Part shown: piece after piece, positions 9,923 through 20,608 of the stretch
Position numbering within the stretch: the first letter of the stretch is position 1
How the letters are laid out: each line of letters begins with the position of its first letter
Assembly (NCBI GenBank): GCA_030998225.1
Contig: JAPYXD010000680.1
Span: 558,001 to 622,000, forward strand
Length of the DNA: 64,000 nucleotides
From: Diplolepis rosae
Taxonomy: Eukaryota > Arthropoda > Insecta > Hymenoptera > Diplolepididae
Direction of reading: 5' to 3'
Position numbers and translations under genes: made by a program
The notes under the pieces: generated by a model
The model's input: only the letters and a program-made list of their open reading frames with translations
Database searches by the model: none
What the model was told of the DNA's origin: nothing

Positions 9923-10301
9923 CGAGAAAACCATGATTTAAGGCAAAATTGTGTAAATGTAATTAAAGAGTGAGTTGATATCAACATAACTTCTCAATCT
10001 TGAATTAAATTTTCACAATTTTGCGCTAAATCTTCAATTTCCTTTTAATTTTATTTGAATATATTCTTTGTAACACATTTAAAGAACCTACGTATGCATG
10101 TATATGCACTAACACGTGTACACATAATGGTAGTTCATGCGCAGTGCTGTACGCGGCGCTAGTTGCTAACGGTCCACCACCTTTCCATTAGGTTTGCACG
10201 GCCTGGTGTTTCAATTATTTTTTCTAACCCACAACTTGATCGATTTATGCATATACATCTACTAAATATTTCGATGTATGTTCTATATATACAGGCCTTA
10301 A

Positions 10302-11017
10302 GGGGGTCTCCTCATCAGTGGCTCATAAAAAAGGTGGTTTTTTAGGATTTTTTTAAAACATGAAAACAGCAAGAGAAACAAATGATCTTTTGCGTATCTT
10401 TGAACATATATTTATTCAACAATAAAAAGTTTTTTGAATGTCAAAATAAATAAAAATGGCGGATTTATAAACAATCTCGCGCAGCAGCTCGCCACGGACA
10501 ACTCAAACCCCGTGAAAAATTCAGCCCGTAATTTTTACCTGAAACAAAAAATTAAAATACTTCCTTATTCGGGAGGCTTTTCTGCACAGTATAGTCTATT
10601 ATGGTGATTGAAAGTTGAAATTTGAATATTTTAGTCATTTCTTAATAAAGTACTCGATTTTTCGGCCTTTTTTTAGCAGTAAGTGCGTTAATAACATTGT
10701 AAAAAGAGATTTTTTAATACATTTTTTTAACTCAGTCTGTGCACAATTAAATTGTCTAAAAAACAGTGTTTTACTTGTATACATAGCTTTTATAGTTTTC
10801 TTGTAATCGTGCACGGAATTTCAAAAAACATGGTTTTCATAAAATGGGCTTTAAAGTTTTTCGAAGGAAAAAAATCAAATTAAAGGATACTTACAAGCAT
10901 GAGATGTTAATCAGCTATACTTTGAAACTTTGCAAGAATATTCTCAGATAATAATTCTAAAGATTGAAGCAACAACAAAAAATCGATTTTTTTAAGCTGA
11001 CTGATGAGGAGACCCCC
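10302..11017. mobile_element. TTAA-flanked element T2
   Basis: The ends GGGGGTCTCCTCATCAG and CTGATGAGGAGACCCCC are perfect mirrors, each next to TTAA (10298-10301 and 11018-11021). It is 716 bp with no coding region. It sits in the last intron of the protease homologue, just outside the Penelope-like element. Confidence 0.85.
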
Positions 11018-11212
11018 TTAATAAGTGAATTTCTTTCTGACTATAAAAAAATATTGATCTTTAGCGATAAAATTGTGGATGATAAATTATTGAAATTCCC
11101 TTTTTATTTGCTTAAATATTACTTGAATTTTGTTATAATCTCGATAATGTTACGTGAGCTTGAGCTTTCGAGTATCCTAAAATGAAATTTATTGCAGCAG
11201 CATGTACAGCAT

Positions 11213-12190
11213 GTTATTCCAAGTTTGGAACATATATTGATGTCTCGAAATTAACTCTTGGGGGGGGGGGGGGGGATGTTGAATTTAAGATGCATTTCTT
11301 TAATATTGATTGACAAATCTGTTATGTTTACGAAAGAGCGATACATTTATGGACTCTGTAAATGCAACATATTTCCTTTCTCGTGTGTAATAGAGTTATT
11401 TCAATTAACTTTTGTGAATTTCATTTTTGAATAAATATAAAAAAAATGTAGAAAGGTATTTTGTTTAATGTTTGCTAGCTGATGAATGTTAAACCGTTTT
11501 ATTTTAGGGAGACAGTGGTGGTCCTCTGGTCTACAATGGTGTGGTTATAGGGGTTGCTGTTCTTGCTTACCTGTTTGAAACAGAAAATCCTGCTATTTAC
11601 ACAAAAGTTTTAGATTACATGGGATATATCAAGAATATCATGAAACCCGCTGCAGACAGGAATCAAGCGAAACATCATATTCGTCGCTTCGTGCGTTCCA
11701 ATTATAAAAAAAAAGCATAAAATATAGAATATTTGTATTTGGAAAAGAGTAAGTTTCTTTTTGCGTGAGTTCAGTAATTGCTGAACGGTTTCCATTCACA
11801 ATTTGCCACCAATCGTTTCATGTTAAATTTGTATATTTTGTGTTGAATAAATTTTTATTTGCAGTAATTTTAAATTTGCAGTGCCTGAATTTTTTTTAAG
11901 TGGCGTTATTCTCGTTATTCCATGTTTTTAATTTTAATGTTATGATTAATATGGATGAATTGAATATAAACATAAACTGACATTTTCAATTTTACTCTAA
12001 ATTAGGTCGAATATGCAGTATGTATTTAGGATAGTTTATTGGATTTAAGAAAATAAATCTATGGTTGAAAAGTAGGGGGAATGATTACAAATCTCCAACT
12101 ATAGGCGAGGTGAAGTGTAAAGTGGTTAAAACTACACTGAAAAATATCCGGAATATTGCCAAGAATCACATTTCTGACAAATTTATCAAT
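11213..12190. repeat. Segmental duplication, copy 2
   Basis: Collinear partner of 472-1365. It includes the last exon at 11508-11720, the AATAAA at 11846-11851 and the block with GTAGGGGGAATGATTACAAA. The duplicated exon differs most in one short stretch, where ISCSFDTES became LAYLFETEN. Confidence 0.85.
11260..11275. repeat. Poly-G run of 16
   Basis: Uninterrupted G homopolymer in a region that is otherwise AT-rich. It is absent from the duplicate at about 510-525. Confidence 0.9.
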
Positions 12191-12889
12191 TCTTTTGGTT
12201 CCGAATTTCATTTACAGTCAGTATGAATGAAAATTAGAATTTTCAAAGATAATTTTATATCATATTTGTGAAAAATCACTAAATTTGGTGTAAGTTCTCT
12301 GCATTGTTATTCATTCAAGTATTTCGTGATGTTTTCCAAAATTTATATAGTGTTTATTCCGTTTTTTTATGAAATCAAGACCTTAAATTTTATTTCGAAT
12401 GCATGCAAAGACATAAATACCTTTATTTTAAAGCAAAGAGATGAAAAATTTCAATATGAACAATTATACTTCCAATTTATAAAATTACCTTCCTTATTTA
12501 AAACAAATTAAGTTTCAAATAATAAAATATGCAGTTTATTTTTATATCATGCATTACATCTTAGAATTTCATACGATTAATTTTGCTATAGATTATTAAA
12601 TTCTTTAGAATAACATGTTTGCCACTTCAGGTGCTAAAGTTTGCCTTGAATTTACCAATTACCCATTTACAATACTCGTATCATAAAATTCACTTCAGTC
12701 GTAGTTATAAGTAGTAAGAAACAAAATTAAAATATAATACATAGTATAATAAATAATACTTGAGTTTTATAATGAGCAACCCCCAAAAAGTTTGGAACAT
12801 TATACTCCAATTTAAAATTCTAAAACTCAGAGTGTGAACTTTTATCGAAGAATGAAGAGAAAGCCTCTCAAGAGATATCACTCAGTAGA
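12191..12889. other. Intergenic, nothing recognised
   Basis: AT-rich DNA after the duplicated 3' flank. No motif, repeat pair or plausible exon found. Confidence 0.5.
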
Positions 12890-13265
12890 GGAGGTTTTTT
12901 TTTATTCTCCTGCCCTTCGGGAAGCCGATCGAATTCCCGAGGATATCGCCGAAAAACTTTGAACCAACGGCAAACACCGAAGGTGGCAACCTTCCACCCT
13001 TCAACCGACTGGAAATACCATTATGAGAGACGAGCAAGTCTTACCCTCTTCAGGACCGGGTTATATTACAACTCATGGTGGAAACCCAACCCGGCATGCA
13101 CTCAGAGCTGCTCCGCGGTTTCCCTTCGGTTTCTCAAACGTCCTAGCAAAATCCCTTTAGGAAAGTATTTCTGATGGCATTACTATCTTAGTGCCTACTC
13201 CACGGGCCTTACATCCCTCATGGATAAGTGGATTCTCGCGGTCTCTTTCGAGGCTGACTCCTTAT
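12890..13265. other. GC-richer island of unknown origin
   Basis: This stretch is clearly richer in G and C than both flanks. It begins after a T run, with CCTGCCCTTCGGGAAGCC, and ends near CTCTTTCGAGGCTGACTCC. Frames are short and I recognise no protein. It could be a retroelement 3' fragment or other inserted DNA. Confidence 0.4.
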
Positions 13266-14174
13266 AATGTACATATATATTTACACAAAAATATACTGAT
13301 GGATTTCTGCAATGGGGTGTGATACTCTAATGTTAACATTCCATTATTAAATTATCAGGGAAGAAAAGTTTTGATGTACTCTAATGTATTTCTGAGAGCG
13401 AACGTCAAGGACAATTTTCTTTTTGAGAAAACGAATCGATCTTCAAATGGCAAAAGATAAAGGTTTTACGTTACTGAGTGCACTATTTCAAATTATTTGA
13501 AAGGAAAGTGTACGTATTTCATAAAAAATGGTTCAAAATTTAAAAACTTATAATACTTACAACCCAAGATTCATTTGCAATGAATAATTTTGAGGTACAA
13601 TGAACTTTTCACAGTTTCAAGATATACACTTCTTGAAAAATATTTTCAATTCCCTGGCGGAAGTTGCGGATTAGAATCCAATTCGAACGAATCAGAGCTA
13701 CTCTGAGTTATTCCGAAATCTGTTCCCAAACCATTCAAAACCATCTCAAACTATTCCGAAAAATATTTTTTCGGCATAAAATACTACCCTTGTAGCTGGA
13801 AAACCACCCTCTATGAGGCTAGACAAAATATATTGTGTGATTTTTTATACTTATTGGACTTGTTTCCCCAAATGTGTCAAAAACATTCAAAAGTTTAAAT
13901 GCACACCGTTTATTAAAATCTACCCTTAAAAAACCGTCCCTGAAGACGTTTGAATAAATTTTTTTATGTTTTTCTCAGTGTTTTATCAGAAATTTGATAA
14001 ATAAAGGCTTTAGATAAATTTAAAATAATTCTGTAACTATTCTAAAATTTATTTGAACTGTTAAAAGTAATTTAGAGTTCAATTTTGGGCATTCAAACGA
14101 CCTTTACACATACAAAAATGATAATGTATGTTATTTATCGTAATGGCAGTAAATTTCCCCCTTTAGATGTTGTA

Positions 14175-14424
14175 CACTGAGAAAACAGTTTCTTTGAATC
14201 AAAGAAACATTTCTTTGATATACGGTCAAAGAAAACATTTCTTTAAATTAAAAAGAGTTTTCTTAATTCAAAAAAAATTTCTTTGATCCAAAGAAATATA
14301 TTTGTTTACATTAAAGAAAATTTTTTTGAATCATCAAAACTTTCTTCAATTCAAAGAAATTTTTCCTGTGGCCGTATATCAAAGAAATGTTTCTTTGATT
14401 CAAAGAAACTGTTTTCTGTGTGTG
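14175..14424. mobile_element. Small palindromic element of AAAGAAAC/GTTTCTTT words
   Basis: CACTGAGAAAACAGTTTCTT on the left mirrors GAAACTGTTTTCTGTGTG on the right, with CCGTATATCAAAGAAA blocks inside. It lies within the larger foldback. It resembles in style the element at 51993-52371, which has ACTGAGAAC ends. Confidence 0.65.
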
Positions 14425-14679
14425 TGATAGATATAATTGACTGAAATGGTTTAAAAAAATTATTAAATAATTTTTCCTCTAACAAATTTACAATACTGCA
14501 CTCAAAAGTAAAAAATACCCTCTGTTAAAGTTCAAATATTGTATTTTCCTTTTCCTTTCTTTTTTGGACGAAGTTTTCATGGATATGTCAGTTCTTATTT
14601 GTAAAGATGATTTTTCACAAAGTTATATTTTTTTCCTAAATAATATGTCATGAAGAGCACGCAAAAATGGAATTACATA

Positions 14680-15330
14680 ATTTTAGCAGATATTATACTA
14701 AATTTTAGCAAGTTGTTTGCTGATTGGTGGCTTCTGAATGGATTTACTGATGTTTAGCAAATCTTTTACTAATATACAGTAAAGTACTTGCTTAATCCCA
14801 GAATGTTATATATATTCTATATTTTAGCATGGGGCTTACTGAATTTAAGCGAGTGGTTTACTAAATTTTAGCAAATGGTCTACTGAATTTTAGCAAGTGG
14901 TTTACTAAATTCTAACAAGTAATTTACTAAATTTTAGAAAATTTTTGTAATGATCGAAATATACAGAGGAGAAAATACCTTATTAGAAACTATATCTATA
15001 CTAATACAATGCATACGAAAACCTAATACTAATACATATAATATTTGCTAAATATTTTATGACGCTTCAAACTAAATTTCAGAAAGTGAATTGCTAAAAA
15101 TCAGAAGGTACTTACTGCTTTTTAGCATTTTTGTAGATAAATACTAGTAAGTCATTTGATAAATATTTTATGGCGCTTCAAACTAAATGGGATTTACTAT
15201 TATTAAAAACTTATTTTATGATTCACAGTAATTTTCAAAACGTTGGGCCAACTTATCATTTTAACGGAGCAAGTTATTACTGATATTCAGAAAGTATTAC
15301 TAATATTCAGTAATTCCTTTTTGAGTGAAT
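14680..15330. repeat. Degenerate tandem TTTACTAAATTTTAGCAAG repeat
   Basis: The word ACTAAATTTTAGCAA and variants recur roughly every 20-25 bases from 14680 to 14945, then more sparsely as CTAAATATTTTATG(G/A)CGCTTC to about 15190. It is the loop of the surrounding foldback and has no coding content. Confidence 0.6.
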
Positions 15331-15549
15331 AATTAAAGAACTATGACCAAAAAGGAAAGTAAAAGGAAAATCCAATTTGTAAACTTTAACAGAGTAGTTT
15401 TCACCTTTTGAGGGTAGTATTGTAAGTCTGTTAGAGGGAAAATTATTATTTTATAATAAATAGCATTATTTTGCAACACCCAAGGTAAAATTTACTGTCA
15501 TTACGATAAATAGCGTTCATTACCATTTTTTAAATGGCAATAAGTTTCT

Positions 15550-16112
15550 TTATAAAAATTCGAATTCAATTTTCTATGAGTGATTTCCAATGGATATTTT
15601 ACGCCATTTCATTCTGTTATATCCATATTTTATTATTTTCTCATTTTTAGAAAAAAATTACTGAATTAAATATTCAATAAAGTTTTCCTATCATTCACGC
15701 ACTTTTGACATTTCCAAACTAATTTTAAAAGAAAGCTTAATTTTTTTATAACAAAATCCTATAAAGACAAAATGGGATGGCTAATATTATTGGACTGGTG
15801 CACTTGGCTGTATGCTTGACTCCCAGAACGCGCAGGCAAGAGGTTCTCTTCAATCGAACCCTATATCTCCGATAATATCAGCTATTCCATTTTGTATTTA
15901 TACGATTTTGTTGTAAAAAAAAATTAAGCTTTCTTTTGAAATTAGTTTTGAAAAAAACAAAAGTGCCCAAATGATAGAAATAATTAAATAAACATTTGAT
16001 TCAGTAATTTTTATCTGAAAATGGAACAATAATAAAAAATGGATATGACAGAATGAAATGGCGTAAAAAATCCTTTCGAAATCACTCATAGAAAATTCAA
16101 TTCGAATTTCCA
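15550..16112. repeat. Inverted repeat with about 215-bp arms
   Basis: Arm 15550-15766 (ATTCAATTTTCTATGAGTGA, ACGCCATTTCATTCTG) pairs with 15899-16112. The 130-bp centre has CTTGACTCCCAGAACGCGC and a short GGTTC...GAACC hairpin. Confidence 0.75.
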
Positions 16113-17234
16113 AAAAGATACTTATTGTCAATTAAAAATACCGAAAATATGAAGGCAATCGAAACGCATCACTTAAGATGTTGGGGAAGTTAAGAAATAA
16201 TGCCCCATAATTCCTATTAAAAAATGGTTACCAGCAAATTTATAGATGTCTTTGAAATGAAGAATTTTGTTTCATAACATTTTTTCTATACCTTGTATAT
16301 TTTGGCGGGAAAATTGAATTCTTGATTTTTACAAATACGTTTTTTATGGATAAAACCGGAACCATGAGTCGAAAATAGCTACTTAACCATCTCGTTTGAT
16401 CTTTTTGAACCTTTAAGAGGCGTGCCAAATTTCAATCCAATCCGATGATTCATTTGAAAGTTATTGTGCTTACAAATAACAACGACGACGGCAAACAGAC
16501 ACCGTCGGAAAAAACATTTCATCTTGCGCAGGGCGTCTTAAAACGTCAAGATTCTATAAAAAATATTAAATTCATTCTTTACATGAAACCAATACCTTCT
16601 CATAAAATTAGAATGTAAAAAGTCCAATACGTATAAAAAATTACACAATATATTTTTTGAACCCTTACAGAGGGTGGTTTACCAACCATAAGGGTAGTGT
16701 TTTGTGTATTTTGTCTAGTAAATTGGGGTGACATAATTTTAGTAAGTATCTGACCTCATTATACGGCTTTTACGTAAAGAATTTATCATTTTTACAGAAA
16801 ATAAAAGAAACTTAGATTTTTATACATTTTAGGGTTGTTTAAGGGGGCATACTTAGTCAGAATTTTTGAAAATGCATTTCTTCAATAATTTTATACATTA
16901 AAGTAAAACATCTTGAAAATGTCTCAAAATTTCAAGACGATTGGACCAAAATTGAAAGAGATAGAGCGTTTTGAGAAAATAAAAAAACTATCAATGTTTT
17001 ATTCTTATTGAAAACTTTAAACGCGTTTATCTCAAAACAATATTTTCGAAGTCAGTGAGCACGATTTCTCAAAAACTAATACACCAATCCGTTAAAAATT
17101 TTTCAGACTTATTTTATACATATTTAGCTTGTGCGTGAACGATTGATATTTTTTTTCAATGATTAGAACTTATTTTAAAAAAATAAAATGGTCGATTTTT
17201 TGTAACAAAAATCGTGATTTTCACTTCAACGTTC

Positions 17235-18755
17235 TGTTACGTCAGAAACGTAACATTTCTCTTCTTAAAAGATTCCTCGTTTTATGTAAGGATCGAAAGG
17301 ATCCTCTCTAAGGGATGAGGAGAAGTCAGTGATTGAGAATGGTTATTGATATAAAGTATGTTTATTGACAATCAAATTGTGAAACGAATAAGCACCATGG
17401 AATTGGAAATCGAATTGAAATTTAGATGTACCTTTGTAATTACCCTGAGTGAAATTTGCTTGATGATTTGTTGAGTCCAGTGGAGCGAATGTGGTCAGTT
17501 GAGTCTTCGTTGTAATCTTTGAGATAGTACTTGTTTGATGGGAAATTCGTAGTAGACGGTTGATCTAGTTGATTCTTGGTCCTAGTTCTAGAAAGAATTT
17601 GGAAGGCGATTCCCCTTCACTTTCTAATGTCGTTGAACTCAGCGTCGAGTAAGAATTTATCTGAGTAGCGGTAAAATCTGATGAGCCTGGACTGAACTCG
17701 TAGCGTAGAGATAATGAAGCTGGACTGAACTCGTAGTGTAGAGATAATAAAACTTGACCAGACTCGCGGCGTAGAGATGATGGTACTGGATTCGACTCGC
17801 GTTGGTTACATTGTAGAAATCGCACGTTGACTACTAACTGAACTGAGCTCGCGTTGGTTACATTGTAGAAATTGGTTGTCGACTAAGTGACTGAACTGAT
17901 CTCTATTGGAACTTTCGCTTTTTATAGAACTTTGAAAGGTCACCTATGGTGGGAGTAAAAAACAAGGTGTACCACCTTTTCATATTTGGTATTAAGATCG
18001 GATGAGTTGCCTTCTCTGATGACTCGTGCTCCAATGAAATTTATTACCTGGCACTAATATCGCAGTCTATTTTATCTGTTATTCGATTCTAACGAAAAGG
18101 TCAACTACTGTGGAAGTAAAAACAAGGTGTATCATCTTTTCCATATTTCGTATTTAAGATCGGATGAGTTGCCTTCTCTGATCACTTATGCTTCGATGAA
18201 ATTTATTACCTGGCATTAGTGTCATAGTCAAATATATCAAGTCTATTTTATCTGTTATTCGATTCTAACGAGAAGGTCAACTACTGTGCAAGTAAAAACA
18301 AGGTGTACGATCTTTTCCATATTTGGTATTTAAGATCGGATGAGTTGCCTTCTCTGATCACTTATGCTTCGATGAAATTTATTACCTGGCATTAGTGTCA
18401 TAGTCAAATATATCAAGTCTATTTTATATGTTATTCGATTCTAACAAGAAGGTCAACTACTGTGCAAGTAAAAACAAGGTGTACGATCTTTTCCATATTT
18501 TGGTGATGAAGCTTAAAGTCGAACGAGTTGCCTTCACCGATGAGTCACGTTCCGATGAAATTTATTACTTGGCGTTAATTTCATAGCCAAATATATCTAT
18601 TTAGATTTGTCTTTCGATTTTAACGATCTTCTTATTTCTTGTTAGATCTTGCTGTCGAGTCGATATAATCAAGGACGTGGTAATGTTGCCTTGATCCCTT
18701 CATTTGTTCCTTAATTTGTTTATTACTCTAGGTGTTAGAGTCGCGGGACGTGACA
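17235..18755. mobile_element. Probable solo LTR (TG...CA, 4-bp target duplication)
   Basis: It starts TGTTACGTCAG and ends GGGACGTGACA, so the ends are TG and CA. GTTC occurs directly before (17231-17234) and directly after (18756-18759). The start and end resemble the element at 55360-56725 (TGTGACGTCC ... GGGACGTGACA). Inside are several short GTAGAGATRATRRAACT repeats (17690-17800) and a 176-bp tandem array. No internal coding region or second LTR is seen. Confidence 0.7.
17935..18640. repeat. Tandem array, period 176 bp, about four units
   Basis: The phrase AAGGTCAACTACTGTG followed by AACAAGGTGTA and GGATGAGTTGCCTTCTCTGA recurs. The AACG/AACA before the phrase starts at 18091, 18267 and 18443, spacing exactly 176. 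The first unit (from 17938) lacks about 15 bases and the last is more diverged. Confidence 0.85.
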
Positions 18756-18805
18756 GTTCTCTAAAAATTCAAAATTTATTTATTTTCTTTAAATTCTTCG
18801 TTTAA

Positions 18806-19255
18806 GGTAGTTCGTCACGAAAATTAGACCTCAGGCAAAAATAGATAATTTTGCTTTCAATAATAGCAATATTATTATTGAAGGGCTAATTTGAAAAAGA
18901 AAAGATTATTTTTCATGAAAAAAATATGAAACGCAAAAAAATAATTTTATCAAGAAATTTTATTTTTGCCCGAACTTTTTTTGTTATCGCTTCTTACCAA
19001 AGTTTAAAAAATTATGCGATGCTAATAAATCACGGTTAATTTTTTCAGGAAAAAGATACTCTACAATATGACCGTTTCCTATTTTTGAAAATGAATTCTT
19101 TAATGGCTGAAATGATAAAAAAACAATTTTTCAAAACAAAATTTGTATATACAAATTGCTGTATTTGATAATAATTAATTCAATTTCAAAAATAGGAAAC
19201 GGTCATTATTATTATCTATTTCTGCCTGAGGTCTAATTGTCGTGAACGAATTACG
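18806..19255. mobile_element. TTAA-flanked element T4
   Basis: The left end GGTAGTTCGTCACGAAAATT and the right end AATTGTCGTGAACGAATTACG are imperfect mirrors, and TTAGACCTCAGGCA is also mirrored. TTAA lies at 18802-18805 and 19256-19259. It is 450 bp, noncoding, and nested in T3. Confidence 0.75.
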
Positions 19256-19549
19256 TTAAGCACAAGACAATGTCATCTATTAACGAATTCTTTTTAGTTT
19301 GTTGATTTCAGATGGCCATGTCTCGAGTTATCATGTCCACGAGATAGACACTTTTTTTTAAGAGCCTTCGTAAAATATACATAGCTATTATAATTATTAT
19401 TACTTTTTTATGATAAAACTTCTACATATTTTTTACATGTTATCTAATGACAAGCAAAAGCTTTCATATCAATAAATTCATTCATTTTTTTTATTAAAAA
19501 TTTGAGAAAAGTCCTATTTTTTCCCTCCTGACTGAGTATGCTCCCTTAA

Positions 19550-20604
19550 ATCCCCAAGACCACGGCTTAAAAATGGTATAAAAATAGAAAAAAATTGGAC
19601 AAAAAATTTTTTACCTAATATAAGAAAATAGCGAGGTGAGTAATTAAAAAAAAATCAATTTTTTTGAGCTACCCTAATCCACAATCTACGAAATTTCACA
19701 ATATAAATATTAGCTGATAAGAAATTATCTAGCTAGAACAATTAAATTGTCGATCACCACAAAATAGATAATTAATCCTAGCCCGGAGGAACTGACCAGT
19801 TATTATACGAAAATGCATTCATGTATGTGGGAAATACATGAGTAAGCAACTTATCGCTGGCGTTATGACTCCGTACTTGGTTAACGAGTTGGTTGAATTA
19901 TGTGTCACGTAGCTAGTCGTGCGCGCGAATTCACCGACTAAATGGTCCAGGCAGCCTCAGCGAATAGTACGTGTGTGGATCTATTTGTTCCCTAATATTC
20001 ACTCTCTTGTCTCTGTATAGTCTATGACAATGTACACGAGTTTAGATGTAAATGTGTAAACGCATTAGGGCAAGGATGCTAGCAAAGTTGCACAAACTTC
20101 TATTTACTAGTGTGCGGGAATTGATAATGTTAAAGTTGTTAATGCATTTTCAGATCACTGTACCATTTATGGCTTTTAAAAGACGAAGTTCAGTGAATTG
20201 CTCTTTTACAGGCAGTGATTAATTCCTTCGAAACTCGAACAAATACCACGAGTATTATTTTTCGACTCATTGAAGATAATGCAAGGCTTTGAAGCGTATA
20301 TTTTTGAATCCGTTTTTCCGTTTGATAATAAGTAGTAAATAGAATTCATTGCCGATCGGTACACGCGAGTTCACTTTAAAATTTCATTTTTTTTTTTTAT
20401 TAAAGAATAGGAACGATATAGGAAACAAAATCGCGCAAAAACATTATAACGTTTATTAAAATCGTCGATTCAGATTGCTTTCAAAGACGTCGAAAGTCAA
20501 TTGCTTTCAATCTCATTTACTTGGATTGTTATTTACGCATGGAAATTTAAAAAGAGACCTATTCTTATGCTTCTTAAATCTTGATTTTTTATTCTTATAA
20601 TTTC
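19550..20604. other. Intergenic, nothing recognised
   Basis: Slightly more GC-rich at 19780-20000, but no long frame, repeat pair or splice-bounded exon that I can support. Confidence 0.45.
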
Positions 20605-20608
20605 TTAA

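Larger units (their letters stand above)
7611..10205 (+). mobile_element. THAP-domain DNA transposon (P-like), nested in the Penelope-like element
   Basis: The octamer GTGTTTCA occurs immediately on both sides (7603-7610 and 10206-10213). Removing 7611-10205 and one octamer restores the continuous right arm of the surrounding inverted repeat, as judged from the intact left arm. This is an 8-bp target duplication proved by an empty-site comparison. The ends are CAGGGCAGGTCG and (reverse complement) CAGGCCGTGC, so the inverted ends are short. An 8-bp duplication fits P or hAT superfamilies; the THAP-domain gene inside favours P. The direct repeat TGTACGCGGCGCTAGTTG lies near each end (about 7670 and 10148). 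Confidence 0.75.
6550..10266. mobile_element. Penelope-like retroelement remnant with inverted long terminal repeats, interrupted by a DNA transposon
   Basis: A 14-bp direct repeat TATTTCGATGTATG flanks the insertion (6536-6549 and 10267-10280), consistent with target-primed insertion. Inside is an inverted repeat. The left arm is about 6587-6898. The right arm is 7359-7610 continued at 10214-10266, split by the later insertion 7611-10205. Between the arms lies a reverse transcriptase fragment of Penelope type (6890-7240). Terminal repeats in inverted orientation and hammerhead motifs are known features of this class. About 36 bases between the left direct repeat and the left arm have no counterpart on the right. 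Confidence 0.75.
4797..11720 (+). pseudogene. Degenerate S1A serine protease homologue, four recognisable exons, catalytic His missing
   Basis: The exons are about 4797-5063, 5195 to about 5243, 6050-6319 and 11508-11720. Exon A has the mature start IVGGYN and the FCGGGIISP strand. Where the family has Leu-Thr-Ala-Ala-His-Cys it goes directly to Lys-Glu-Glu-Pro and on to the VVVGS strand, so His57 and Cys58 are absent. Exon B has the Asp102 motif (DDIGVITL). Exon C has GITGWG but ends without Cys191. The last exon has GDSGGP with Ser195 but Tyr in place of the Cys220 kept at 700-912. The frame before IVGG has TAA at 4791-4793, so only a cryptic acceptor at 4796 would keep it open. Exon B lacks a donor in the right phase, because the first GT is at 5244. 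No signal-peptide exon was found. A pseudogene is the simplest reading; an expressed non-catalytic homologue is the alternative. The last intron (6320-11507) is filled with mobile elements. Confidence 0.75.
13780..16740. repeat. Large nested foldback region
   Basis: Several mirror pairs nest around one centre. About 13780-13880 (ACTACCCTTGTAGCTGG, AAAACCACCCTCT) mirrors 16620-16740 (AGAGGGTGGTTTACC). About 14105-14165 mirrors 15465-15530 (TTATCGTAATGGCAGTAAAT). About 14450-14560 mirrors 15340-15450. About 15550-15766 mirrors 15899-16112, the strongest pair. It may be successive insertions of palindromic elements into one another. No coding region is present. Confidence 0.65.
16843..19545. mobile_element. 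TTAA-flanked element T3, enlarged by nested insertions
   Basis: The ends GGGGGCATACTTAGTCAG and CTGACTGAGTATGCTCCC mirror each other next to TTAA (16839-16842 and 19546-19549). Subtracting the nested solo LTR (17235-18755) and the smaller TTAA element (18806-19255), with their target duplications, leaves about 0.72 kb, close to the size of element T2. Confidence 0.75.

Noticed and set aside
15800..15880. Possible tRNA-like segment with GGTTC and GAACC arms in the centre of an inverted repeat
   Set aside because: The T-loop is too long, the A-box does not fit and no acceptor stem closes. A decayed tRNA-derived repeat cannot be shown.
17935..18640. CRISPR-like regular repeat
   Set aside because: The 176-bp units are directly adjacent with no unique spacers. 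This is a eukaryotic tandem repeat inside an LTR-like element.
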